Positions 14,511 to 21,979 of a stretch of DNA of 34,625 bases are shown one piece after another (the first letter of the stretch is position 1; each line of letters opens with the position of its first letter). This DNA is from a virus. The notes beneath the pieces were generated by a model that did no database searches, had not been told where the DNA came from, and worked only from the letters and a program-made list of their open reading frames with translations. A program made the position numbers and the translations under genes. The stretch is taken from IMG/VR virus record IMGVR_UViG_3300032223_001026, positions 1-34,625 of that record. One strand, 5' to 3'.

Positions 14511-16699
14511 TAGTTTTCTCCCTCAGAAGCTTTTAAATTAGCAGAAACAATTACACATTTAATAGGGTCAGTTACTGTAACTTCAAAAATTCTATCCCTA
14601 GACCATCCCAATCTGCGCCAAATAATACGACTTTGATATTTTCCTTGTAATCCAATACTTGACCAATATTCATTAGACCAAGTAGAACCGCCATCATTTG
14701 ACCATTTAAGCATGGCTTGGGGATTTACACCTATAGTAATTATGCTTGAAGTTCCAGCTACAGCAATACCAGATATACCTATTCCTGCTATACCATTAGT
14801 AGGAGCATAAGAGGTTGAAGTTAATCCAGATAATCCAACACCAGGCTGAAATTGAATTTGAAATTCATCAAAATATTGTCTTTGAAGGTCTGTAACTAAA
14901 TGAGGTGCTCTGCGAACTCTTTTAATGGTATCGCCATTGTCGGTGTAATTTGTAGGGTCTAACTGATAAATTTGACCATTTTGCCAATCTCCAACCAAAA
15001 CAAGCCCTTGGAAAAAAGCAGAACAATTAGACCGATGGCGATGATAAGCATCCAAATTATCTACCCATAACCATTTGTGCCAAAGCTGAGTTGCAATATC
15101 ATAAGCCCAAGTTAAATCAAGAGTTGGGAATGAAATGACATAAGTTTCATGACCTTCTAGCTGATAGGTATAAGCTACAGCATCTCCAATATATTGATCT
15201 ACAAGAGTATTTTCTACAGCATGGGTACTAATTCTTTGCGGAAAATAGCCATTCATCATGACAATTTCAGCTTGACCTCGATTATTTTTAGCTAAATAAG
15301 CAAAAGAATTTCCTAATCTGGCTACAGAAAATGGAGCAGAAATGCCATGTTCGCTTGAAGAACCAGGGATTCTTTGAAAAGGAAATGGGAAAGTTCCTAC
15401 ATCAGCCCAAACTTCGGAGGTTCTTTCTCCTAATAAATAGACTTGACCATGATCGCAAACTAAAGAAATTAGATTGTCAGGCCCTGTAAATTTACTCGCA
15501 TAGCTTAATCCATAAGTAATAGGGCTAAGAACATTAGATGCTGCCCATAGCTGGGTATTTGGGTCATTGTAAACAAAGTAATTATCTACAATATCGACTA
15601 CTGTACCACCAGAAAAAGCACCATCTGAACTTGGTAAAACACTAAAATTAAGTGCATACATAGTTCTTGAGGTCACAGTTTGAGAACCGCTAACTACATA
15701 ATTTCCTGTATTTCCTGTACCTGTTCCAAATGTCAAATTAAGGGTTAATCCTGTGCCTGATCCTGTAGTTGATGTAGAAACAGGGTTTTGAGGCAAAGAA
15801 GTATATGCCCCTGAAAAGGTTAAGGTAAGGGTTGTAACAGCTCCAGAGCCTCCTATTCCTGTTACTGTAAAGGTAGCAGGGTTATTGCCATAAACACCGC
15901 CTAAAACTGTTATGGTGTCATTTACAGCATATCCTGTGCCAGCAGTAGCGATTGTTGCACTTAATACTGTTCCAGAGCCTAAAGCAGTAATAATGGTATT
16001 TCCTGCTACTGTAGAACCTTGTATTGTTTGACCAGGATATAAAGTTCCGCTTGTAACTGCTGTAACTGTCAAAATTGATGTAGCGATACTGGCTGTAATG
16101 ACTGCTGCTACTGCTGACGAGTTCATCTGGATAGTAGTTGGAATGCTAGCAGTATTGTTTATAGTCCAAGTTGATCCAGAACCACTAACAATGACAGTTT
16201 CATTAGGAATACCAATACCAAACAATGCTTGATTTGCTGTAATTGTTCCGCTAATTACCCTACTAACTGTTAAGGTTGTTCCTGAAATTGTTCCTTGAAA
16301 TACTGCCGAACTAGGCTGTGAAATTCGCCATGTATAGCGATAAGTGCCATCTACTATATAGACATTAATGCCATTGTCTGAAATTCCTACTCTACCTGAA
16401 CTGCTATTTAATTGACCAATAATAGTAGGTGTAAAAGTGGAATTTAAAACATATACATAAGAACCACAAACAGCGACCATATATTGACCGCCTGATAATG
16501 TCCTCATTCCCCTTACTTCAGCTTGAGGAGAAAGAGCACATATAGATGTAAGCCCTGGAGTTGGATATAAAGCAACAACCCCTCTAGAGCCTTGTGCTTT
16601 AGTGGGGTCTATTTCAGGAAACCAATTTATGCATTCCTGAGCATCTTGATAAATAGATGGGGCTTCATAAGATGCGCCAACAAATCCAAAATCTGCCAT
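14510..16699 (-). CDS. gp10-like tail stabilisation protein with inserted modules
   Basis: A 729-residue protein of the P22 gp10 family (packaged-DNA stabilisation, tail tube/hub). The N-terminus has the family pattern: QDAQECINWFPEIDPTKAQG and VALYPTPGLTSI. The C-terminal half holds conserved hub segments (GERTSEVWADVGTFPFPFQR, ISTHAVENTLVDQ, WHKWLWVDNLDAYHRHRSNC). P22 gp10 has about 470 residues; this one is longer mainly because of a Thr/Ser/Gly-rich beta insert at about 130-345 with at least two copies of a module also present in the gp4-like protein. It should close the portal channel with that protein. Confidence 0.82.
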   Translation of the reverse strand: MADFGFVGASYEAPSIYQDAQECINWFPEIDPTKAQGSRGVVALYPTPGLTSICALSPQAEVRGMRTLSGGQYMVAVCGSYVYVLNSTFTPTIIGQLNSSSGRVGISDNGINVYIVDGTYRYTWRISQPSSAVFQGTISGTTLTVSRVISGTITANQALFGIGIPNETVIVSGSGSTWTINNTASIPTTIQMNSSAVAAVITASIATSILTVTAVTSGTLYPGQTIQGSTVAGNTIITALGSGTVLSATIATAGTGYAVNDTITVLGGVYGNNPATFTVTGIGGSGAVTTLTLTFSGAYTSLPQNPVSTSTTGSGTGLTLNLTFGTGTGNTGNYVVSGSQTVTSRTMYALNFSVLPSSDGAFSGGTVVDIVDNYFVYNDPNTQLWAASNVLSPITYGLSYASKFTGPDNLISLVCDHGQVYLLGERTSEVWADVGTFPFPFQRIPGSSSEHGISAPFSVARLGNSFAYLAKNNRGQAEIVMMNGYFPQRISTHAVENTLVDQYIGDAVAYTYQLEGHETYVISFPTLDLTWAYDIATQLWHKWLWVDNLDAYHRHRSNCSAFFQGLVLVGDWQNGQIYQLDPTNYTDNGDTIKRVRRAPHLVTDLQRQYFDEFQIQFQPGVGLSGLTSTSYAPTNGIAGIGISGIAVAGTSSIITIGVNPQAMLKWSNDGGSTWSNEYWSSIGLQGKYQSRIIWRRLGWSRDRIFEVTVTDPIKCVIVSANLKASEGEN

Positions 16700-16708
16700 T
16701 TTGAATCC

Positions 16709-17011
16709 TTATGGAGTGCCATAGGCAGTTACATTAGCCAATGCAATAAAATTACCGCTTGAATCTAATGATGCAATATTTGAACCATTATATTTAAAAT
16801 ATATTTTAGAACCACTTTGAGTAATTGAAAAATTACTTGGTAAATTTATAGAAGTAGCAGTTAAATTAGTAATGGTTGAATTAGTAGCATTTAAATTTGT
16901 GATTACTATGCTGCCATTTGGAAAAGTGCCACTATAAACAGCAGCATTTACATCATTTAGCCAAGTGGCATAAATAACTGTTTGTCCATCTATGAATGTT
17001 GTTGATGACAT
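16709..17011 (-). CDS. Small fibre-like structural protein
   Basis: A 100-residue protein starting MSSTTFIDGQTVIYATWLND, a segment common at the start of podovirus tail fibres, followed by short beta repeats (NATNSTITNLTATSINLPS) and SKIYFKYNGSNIASL. It lies between the gp4- and gp10-like genes, so it is probably part of the tail hub. Unlike most proteins with this N-terminus it lacks a long fibre shaft, so it may be an adaptor or the base of a fibre. Confidence 0.6.
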   Translation of the reverse strand: MSSTTFIDGQTVIYATWLNDVNAAVYSGTFPNGSIVITNLNATNSTITNLTATSINLPSNFSITQSGSKIYFKYNGSNIASLDSSGNFIALANVTAYGTP

Positions 17012-17020
17012 TTTTAATCC

Positions 17021-18010
17021 TTATCTAAAGAAACCACCGCTTAAAATCCATCCAGCATCTTTAGCTCTACCCACAAGCATTGAATCTGGATAGCCAGCAG
17101 CAGCGATTGGTCGCATATTGTTGCGCTTAATGGTCGATTTAGACTGGGCTGCATAAGCATTTATCATGCCAATCTGAGTAGTAGATGCTTTTCCATACAT
17201 AGGCATTAATCTTTCAGCCAAATTCCATCTAAGAGCCATTGAATAGCCTTGCGGAAGAACTATGTTGTCATACAAAGTTTCATAATTGCTAAAAATAGTA
17301 GATGAGAACATATGCATCTCACCTTGACTAGGATTAGGCCATACAAAAATATTGCCAGTTTCAGCATTAGGGTTGTAATACAAGGCTTTAGGCCAAGGGC
17401 CATTTAAAGTTTTTAGACCAATTTGATTGTAATTTTCAAGTGACAAAACAGCTACTTGGTAATCTAAACCGCCATTTGGCACAGCTTGTCCATTAGACTG
17501 AGTGTTTACCCTTACATAAGCTTGGTCAATAAATAAAGGTTTTTGATAGTAAGCAGTAATTAAAGTTGATGCAACAGAACTTGGGTAAGTAATGTTTAGC
17601 TCATAAGTACCAGTTTCATTAACTTGACCACCTGCGCCTGTCAAAAACTGAACAATTTTAGTGCCAGGCAATATTCCTGTGCCTTTAAGGGTTTGCCCTT
17701 GGGCTACTGCACCTGTAGTTAATGAAGTTACAGTAAGTATTTTTCCTGAAATTGATCCTGTAAAGGAAGCCCCAACATAATTTGCAGTCGATGGGGTAGG
17801 GCCAATAGTGTATTGAACCTGACCAGAAATCAAAGGAAAAATGATTTCTGTGGTGTTATAAACCATCATATCTTCATTAGACCATTGGTCTATAAGGTCA
17901 TTGAGCATATCAAAAGCATCTTGAGCAGCTTCTGGAGTTGGTGTTTCCCCAGCTTCTAATGCGCCAATATCTTTTAAAGCTCTGCTAATAATATCAATAG
18001 GCTGTGTCAT
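17021..18010 (-). CDS. gp4-like head-to-tail adaptor
   Basis: A 329-residue protein of the P22 gp4 tail accessory factor family: the N-terminal helix pair IDIISRALKDIGALEAGETP, DAFDMLNDLIDQWSNEDMMV, and later IDQAYVRVN, DYQVAVLSLENYNQIGLKTL and PQGYSMALRWNLAERLMP match the family. P22 gp4 is about half this length; a good part of the extra is a beta module at about 80-145 (ASFTGSISGKILTVTSLTTG, GQTLKGTGILPGTKI) that recurs in the gp10-like protein. It should bind beneath the portal ring and extend the channel after packaging. Confidence 0.82.
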   Translation of the reverse strand: MTQPIDIISRALKDIGALEAGETPTPEAAQDAFDMLNDLIDQWSNEDMMVYNTTEIIFPLISGQVQYTIGPTPSTANYVGASFTGSISGKILTVTSLTTGAVAQGQTLKGTGILPGTKIVQFLTGAGGQVNETGTYELNITYPSSVASTLITAYYQKPLFIDQAYVRVNTQSNGQAVPNGGLDYQVAVLSLENYNQIGLKTLNGPWPKALYYNPNAETGNIFVWPNPSQGEMHMFSSTIFSNYETLYDNIVLPQGYSMALRWNLAERLMPMYGKASTTQIGMINAYAAQSKSTIKRNNMRPIAAAGYPDSMLVGRAKDAGWILSGGFFR

Positions 18011-18337
18011 TTAATTGCTCCAAGGCAAAGGAGGGGTAACAATAACTGGTCTTTCTTGCTGGTAAACCATATTTGTCACTTGATTTTCAAAATTTGCAAC
18101 CAAATCTGCTCCCATTGCACCCAAGACCCAAGCAATAATTTGTGGCTCAGTTAGGTCATCATAGGGGGTAAATGGGCTTCCTGGCACATAAATAAGGCTT
18201 TGAGTGCCTTGGATGTTTGATTGATAAACACCATCAGTACCATTTAAATTCCAATAGGCAACACAGACTACATCAGTTTCACCTTGGGCTTGCTGATATA
18301 CATCTAATTTTGTAATAGTCCAAGTAGTTGTTACCAT
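18011..18337 (-). CDS. DUF7936-like structural protein
   Basis: A 108-residue protein starting MVTTTWTITKLDVYQQAQGE and ending TPPLPWSN. The pattern WxI near the start, a beta-rich middle with YWNLNGTDG, and FTPYDDLTEPQIIAWVLGAM resembles the DUF7936 group of phage proteins, often found beside fibre genes. Function unknown; chaperone or accessory fibre roles are possible. The next gene looks like a distant relative, suggesting an old duplication. Confidence 0.6.
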   Translation of the reverse strand: MVTTTWTITKLDVYQQAQGETDVVCVAYWNLNGTDGVYQSNIQGTQSLIYVPGSPFTPYDDLTEPQIIAWVLGAMGADLVANFENQVTNMVYQQERPVIVTPPLPWSN

Positions 18338-18347
18338 GATTGCCCTA

Positions 18348-18650
18348 TTAATTTGGTGTAAAAGTATCAGCTAACCAAGGAAAACTTACTTTTTGGCCAT
18401 TTTCCAATGCTTTTAATTGTTTCTCTAAATTCAATTTTATGACATTTACATCATTTTGAATAGTATCTTTTTCTAACCAATCTATCAAATTTGCCTCTTT
18501 AATTTGGTCAAAAGCTAGATTAACAATTCCATCGGAAAATGTATGATTTCCCTCAGTTTCAACAGAATTTTTTTCATCTGTTAATTTAAGCAAATATCTA
18601 ACAGATTTGGCTTCGGCAAAAAGTTCTAATATTTTCCATGTAAAGTTCAT
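18348..18650 (-). CDS. Diverged DUF7936-like protein
   Basis: A 100-residue protein starting MNFTWKILELFAEAKSVRYL and ending KVSFPWLADTFTPN. It shares with its neighbour the opening WKI/WTI, a WL helix near residue 58 and a final P-W motif, at similar length. It is more AT-rich and more charged. It overlaps the downstream partner of the AT-rich island by four bases. No function is known. Confidence 0.55.
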   Translation of the reverse strand: MNFTWKILELFAEAKSVRYLLKLTDEKNSVETEGNHTFSDGIVNLAFDQIKEANLIDWLEKDTIQNDVNVIKLNLEKQLKALENGQKVSFPWLADTFTPN

Positions 18651-18880
18651 TTTTCACTCACAATCGCAGTTGATGTTTCTCTATCAAAAGTTAATACCCC
18701 ATAACAAACCACATTCCAATCTTCAGAATTGGCTTCTCTTTCGCTTGTAGAAGGAACATTAATTTTAAAATTTTTAACCAAATATTCCTTATTGCCTTCA
18801 AAAACTCTCCAAACATGGTCAATAGTTCCACGACCTTCTTGTCCTCTAAATTTATTGAATCGAATGCGATATTTATTCAT
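18647..18880 (-). CDS. Conserved hypothetical protein (cyanophage-like)
   Basis: A 77-residue protein starting MNKYRIRFNKFRGQEGRGTI, followed by DHVWRVFEGNKEYLVKNFKI, then SEDWNVVCYGVLTFDRETST. I recognise this as a small protein common in marine and freshwater cyanophages and relatives, always uncharacterised. It is mainly beta strand. It overlaps both neighbours by four bases, so it is translated with them. Presence with a 2OG oxygenase and a DUF6065-like gene suggests a shared transfer history. Confidence 0.6.
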   Translation of the reverse strand: MNKYRIRFNKFRGQEGRGTIDHVWRVFEGNKEYLVKNFKINVPSTSEREANSEDWNVVCYGVLTFDRETSTAIVSEK

Positions 18881-19605
18881 TTTGTATGATTCTTAAAAGG
18901 GCAAGAAGAAAACTTTTGTGTCTGTTTTATTATTTTTTTATAAACATTTGTAAATGCTATATTAGTTCTTTTTTGATTTTGAAATTCTTTTTCATCAATA
19001 AGATGCCTGACAATTTCTATTTTTTTGTCAGTTAAAGGTGTAAGCAACACCAATGGAGTGCCTTGTTTTAATAAAATTGTTTTATCTTCATCACTTCTAA
19101 ATAAAAAATTTATGTTAGTTTTTATTTGATGTTTGAAATTTATTATTGCATTTGGAATAACAATATCTGGATATTGACTAAAATTATAAAAAGGTGTATT
19201 CCACATCCAATTTATATCTTTTTTACATTTAAAATTCCAAGGAGAAATTATTTTTAAATGAGAATAATTGCTTGGTAAAAATCCATTAGCTTGTTTTTGT
19301 ATATTATGATTTCCAACATTTGTTTTTTTATCAGAAAATTGCCATTCAAATTGATTGTTATTTGTGTGTAAAGCAAAATCAGACCATAGCGGAATAGCAA
19401 TAGAATATCCATATAAATCATTCATTCCAGCACAATTTTTCATAGTTGGTCTGGAAAAAAAACCATCTACATATTCTGAAGGTAAATTTTTCCACCATTC
19501 AGGAAAATGTTTTGTAGCAAAATCAACTGGTGCAGTTTTAATAATTGTTTCATTAGTAGTAAAACAATCTAATGTAATTTTTGATTTTGGAAATTTAAAT
19601 ATCAT
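18877..19605 (-). CDS. DUF6065-like hypothetical protein
   Basis: A 242-residue protein with KHFPEWWKNLPSEYVDGFFS, PTMKNCAGMNDLYGYSIAIP and PLWSDFALHTNN. These segments resemble an uncharacterised family found in cyanophages and cyanobacteria (DUF6065 as I recall it), which often neighbours 2OG oxygenase genes. The gene is extremely AT-rich: sample 60-base lines here are about 17-22% GC against about 50% in a line of the coat gene. It directly follows the oxygenase gene. Function unknown; the family name is tentative. Confidence 0.5.
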   Translation of the reverse strand: MIFKFPKSKITLDCFTTNETIIKTAPVDFATKHFPEWWKNLPSEYVDGFFSRPTMKNCAGMNDLYGYSIAIPLWSDFALHTNNNQFEWQFSDKKTNVGNHNIQKQANGFLPSNYSHLKIISPWNFKCKKDINWMWNTPFYNFSQYPDIVIPNAIINFKHQIKTNINFLFRSDEDKTILLKQGTPLVLLTPLTDKKIEIVRHLIDEKEFQNQKRTNIAFTNVYKKIIKQTQKFSSCPFKNHTK

Positions 19606-20244
19606 TTAAATTATTTCTACATTATTTTGTTTTAAAGGCATTACCCCAATATTGAAATGAATAAATCGTATTGGTTCTTTAGATAAATTTTTTGTAAAAG
19701 AATGTGGAAGCCAAGAATTAGTAAAAAATAATGCGCCTTCGGTTGGTTCAAAATTAATGATATTGCTGGCATGAGTTATTTCAGATATATCCTTTTCAGG
19801 CAAATTTGTAATAACTTTTGAATCCCTTGGATCATAAAATAAAACTCTACTTGAATCTTTTGGAACATCTAAAAAATAAAATCCTGTCATAACTGAACCA
19901 TTGCCATGAATATGTCTTTCCATTGATGACATAGTATGGTGTTCTTGCGCCCACATTTCTTTAAAATAAGTCGTAAACTCATTCATTGCATAGCCTTGTA
20001 AATCTAAAATATTCCATGCAGTTTGAGCTACAAAATTAGCAAATTCTAGCATTTCAGGATCATAATTAATGTTTTCAGTCATGTAGACTGGATAATTAGG
20101 ATTTAATTCAGATTGTTCTTTTCTTTGATTAATAAATTTATTTGAAATTTTTTTAGTAATTTCTAAAAATTCAGGTTTATCAATTTGATATATTGGCGCA
20201 GAAAAAACTGAAGTTGCATTTAAATGCTGAAATTGTCCATTCAT
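19606..20244 (-). CDS. 2OG-Fe(II) oxygenase
   Basis: A protein of about 212 residues of the phage 2-oxoglutarate/iron oxygenase group. It has the metal-site region RHIHGNGSVMTGFYFLDVP (His111/His113), VLFYDPRDS, then EGALFFTNSWLPHSFTKN with His181 and RFIHFNI with Arg193 for 2-oxoglutarate. The double-stranded beta-helix pattern is complete. Such enzymes hydroxylate proteins, nucleic acids or small molecules; the substrate here is unknown, with tail or fibre proteins a possibility given the location. The ATG at 20244 makes an ATGA overlap with the upstream gene; a start at 20262 is also open. Confidence 0.8.
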   Translation of the reverse strand: MNGQFQHLNATSVFSAPIYQIDKPEFLEITKKISNKFINQRKEQSELNPNYPVYMTENINYDPEMLEFANFVAQTAWNILDLQGYAMNEFTTYFKEMWAQEHHTMSSMERHIHGNGSVMTGFYFLDVPKDSSRVLFYDPRDSKVITNLPEKDISEITHASNIINFEPTEGALFFTNSWLPHSFTKNLSKEPIRFIHFNIGVMPLKQNNVEII

Positions 20245-20696
20245 TGTGGTGGTGGATTCCATTCTGTTTTTTCAATGTATTTATCCATGCCAGTAAATAC
20301 TAAATATTCTTGTTGAATTTGTGCAAATACAGTTTTTGCCGCATCAAGCCCTGTTGCTGGTTCATGTAATCCATCGGTGGGATCATATACAAAATATTGT
20401 CTATCAGTATTTTCAGGTTCAGTATTTAAATCTACAAGTGTCCATACAACACCACCTTCTACTGCAGTTTGCAAATTTACATTAAATAATTCTGATTGTT
20501 GTGCTAACCATGCAGATTGATTTGATGCAAGTTTATTGTCTGCATCGGTTTGAGTACCAACACTACATTGACTTGCTGGAATATATGGTTGTCCAGTTTT
20601 TGGATCTATTGGTCTAGAATCAATAGTTGCTTGGGAATCACAAATATATGTAGATATTTTGCTAACTAGATTTGGAATAACATAAATAGTAGTCAT
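20241..20696 (-). CDS. Hypothetical fibre-associated protein
   Basis: A 151-residue protein starting MTTIYVIPNLVSKISTYICD, with a middle region QSELFNVNLQTAVEGG and the end KTEWNPPPQ. It has one predicted helix pair and beta segments but no recognised motif. AAGGA precedes the ATG. It lies between the glycine-rich adhesin and the oxygenase. It could be a fibre chaperone or attachment factor; there is no direct evidence. Confidence 0.5.
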   Translation of the reverse strand: MTTIYVIPNLVSKISTYICDSQATIDSRPIDPKTGQPYIPASQCSVGTQTDADNKLASNQSAWLAQQSELFNVNLQTAVEGGVVWTLVDLNTEPENTDRQYFVYDPTDGLHEPATGLDAAKTVFAQIQQEYLVFTGMDKYIEKTEWNPPPQ

Positions 20697-20705
20697 TGAA
20701 TATCC

Positions 20706-21602
20706 TTAACTTACCGAACCATAACGAGTACCTGTTGCAGTCCAAGTAATATATGTACCAGCACCACAAGTTGCTTTTCCGCCGCTTCCACCTGATCCTG
20801 AATAGCCAGTAGATTGCCAATAACCACGACAACAACAGCATAAAACAACACCAGCAGTTCCAACAGCACCCCAAGTGCCACCAGCACCACCATATACACG
20901 ACTGAAACCAGCATAACCACCACTACCAGCGGAAGAAGAAGTGCCAGCACCGCCAGCAGAACCGCCAGCAAAACCACTTCCACCGCTAGAATTTGTTAAG
21001 CCAGTTCTACCGCCGCCACCACCACCGCCTTTAAGGTCATTATATGAACAACAACCAAAATTTTGATGTTGATATGAACTACCGCCACCACCACCGCCAC
21101 CACCACCAATAATGTTGTTATTGGTAACATTTAGAGCAGTAGAAACTAAAAGTGCAGTTCCACCACCGCTACCATTGCCAGCTTGTCCATATCCACCAGC
21201 ACCGCCCATTCCAAGAATTGTTCCATTATTAATTAATGAAACACCACCTGGGAATGATCCATTTACTGTTAAACCTGGAGTTCCAGTAGAAGTAGAATAT
21301 ACATAAACACCTGAATTAATTGTTGCAACAACCTTAGATGATGCATTCCAACCAGCAGTAACAGCCAATGATCTTAAATTAGCATTAGATGTATTAGATG
21401 AAATAGTAAAGCTGAATTGATTTGCCTTACCATAAAAGTTGGTAGGCATTATAATTGCACCGCTTGGCACTCCAGCTAATGATCTAACAGCGGTATCGTT
21501 AAGACTAATCATGGTTGTGCCATTACCACCATTTTCTATTTCAATAGAAACACCAGCAGTTGTACCAGCCAAACTAATTGGGCCACTAGAGTTCATTGTC
21601 AT
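20706..21602 (-). CDS. Glycine-rich adhesin with cysteine clusters
   Basis: A 298-residue protein. The N-terminus (MNSSGPISLAGTTAGVSIEI, SLNDTAVRSLAGVPSGAIIM, TNFYGKA) is a common attachment segment of podovirus and cyanophage tail proteins. From about residue 125 it turns into polyglycine blocks (NNNIIGGGGGGGGGSS, LKGGGGGGGRTG, GGSGFAGGSAGGAGTS), as in tip adhesins built from packed polyglycine-II helices. Unusual cysteines interrupt them: FGCCSYND and VVLCCCCRGYW. The loops between glycine runs would form the receptor surface. It starts in an ATGA overlap with the next gene upstream. Confidence 0.75.
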   Translation of the reverse strand: MTMNSSGPISLAGTTAGVSIEIENGGNGTTMISLNDTAVRSLAGVPSGAIIMPTNFYGKANQFSFTISSNTSNANLRSLAVTAGWNASSKVVATINSGVYVYSTSTGTPGLTVNGSFPGGVSLINNGTILGMGGAGGYGQAGNGSGGGTALLVSTALNVTNNNIIGGGGGGGGGSSYQHQNFGCCSYNDLKGGGGGGGRTGLTNSSGGSGFAGGSAGGAGTSSSAGSGGYAGFSRVYGGAGGTWGAVGTAGVVLCCCCRGYWQSTGYSGSGGSGGKATCGAGTYITWTATGTRYGSVS

Positions 21603-21979
21603 ATGATTGTCGCCTCTTTAGAATAAAACCAAGGATCAATTTTAATTTTATTTTTTAATGGAATTGTTGCTTTTGCGGCATTTTTTACAAGCTCCAATTC
21701 TTTAGGGTCATTTCTTTTTGCATCAATAACAGCAATTAATAAATGGCCTAAAAACATTTCAAATTCTTTTTCGCCTTTTAACTTAACATTAGCGAATTTT
21801 CCAGGGATTTGAAATAACTTATATTCAAATACAAAAGTATTTTTACCTTCATTTGGAGCAAAAACAGAACCACCAAATTCTAAAATGGTGTCTGCATATT
21901 CCCCAGTTAATATTTGTACCCTAGTTTTAAGATGATTTAAATCAGAATATTCATAAATAAAATCTATGCCATTTTTCAT
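21599..21979 (-). CDS. Hypothetical fibre-linked protein
   Basis: A 126-residue protein, beta-rich at the N-terminus (NHLKTRVQILTGEYADTILE, FVFEYKLFQIPGKF) and helical later (FEMFLGHLLIAVIDAKRND). It lies between the S74 fibre and the glycine-rich adhesin, overlapping both by four bases. Genes in this position often encode fibre assembly helpers. No motif is recognised. Confidence 0.55.
   Translation of the reverse strand: MKNGIDFIYEYSDLNHLKTRVQILTGEYADTILEFGGSVFAPNEGKNTFVFEYKLFQIPGKFANVKLKGEKEFEMFLGHLLIAVIDAKRNDPKELELVKNAAKATIPLKNKIKIDPWFYSKEATII

Noticed and set aside
16129-16200. Programmed frameshift in the Thr-rich insert of the gp10-like gene
   Set aside because: The frame runs through without a slippery site followed by a stop; the region is simply a repeat-rich beta insert.
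21082-21108. Repeated CCACCACCGCC blocks, possible CRISPR-like or tandem array
   Set aside because: They are polyglycine codons of the adhesin; no spacers or regular repeat length.
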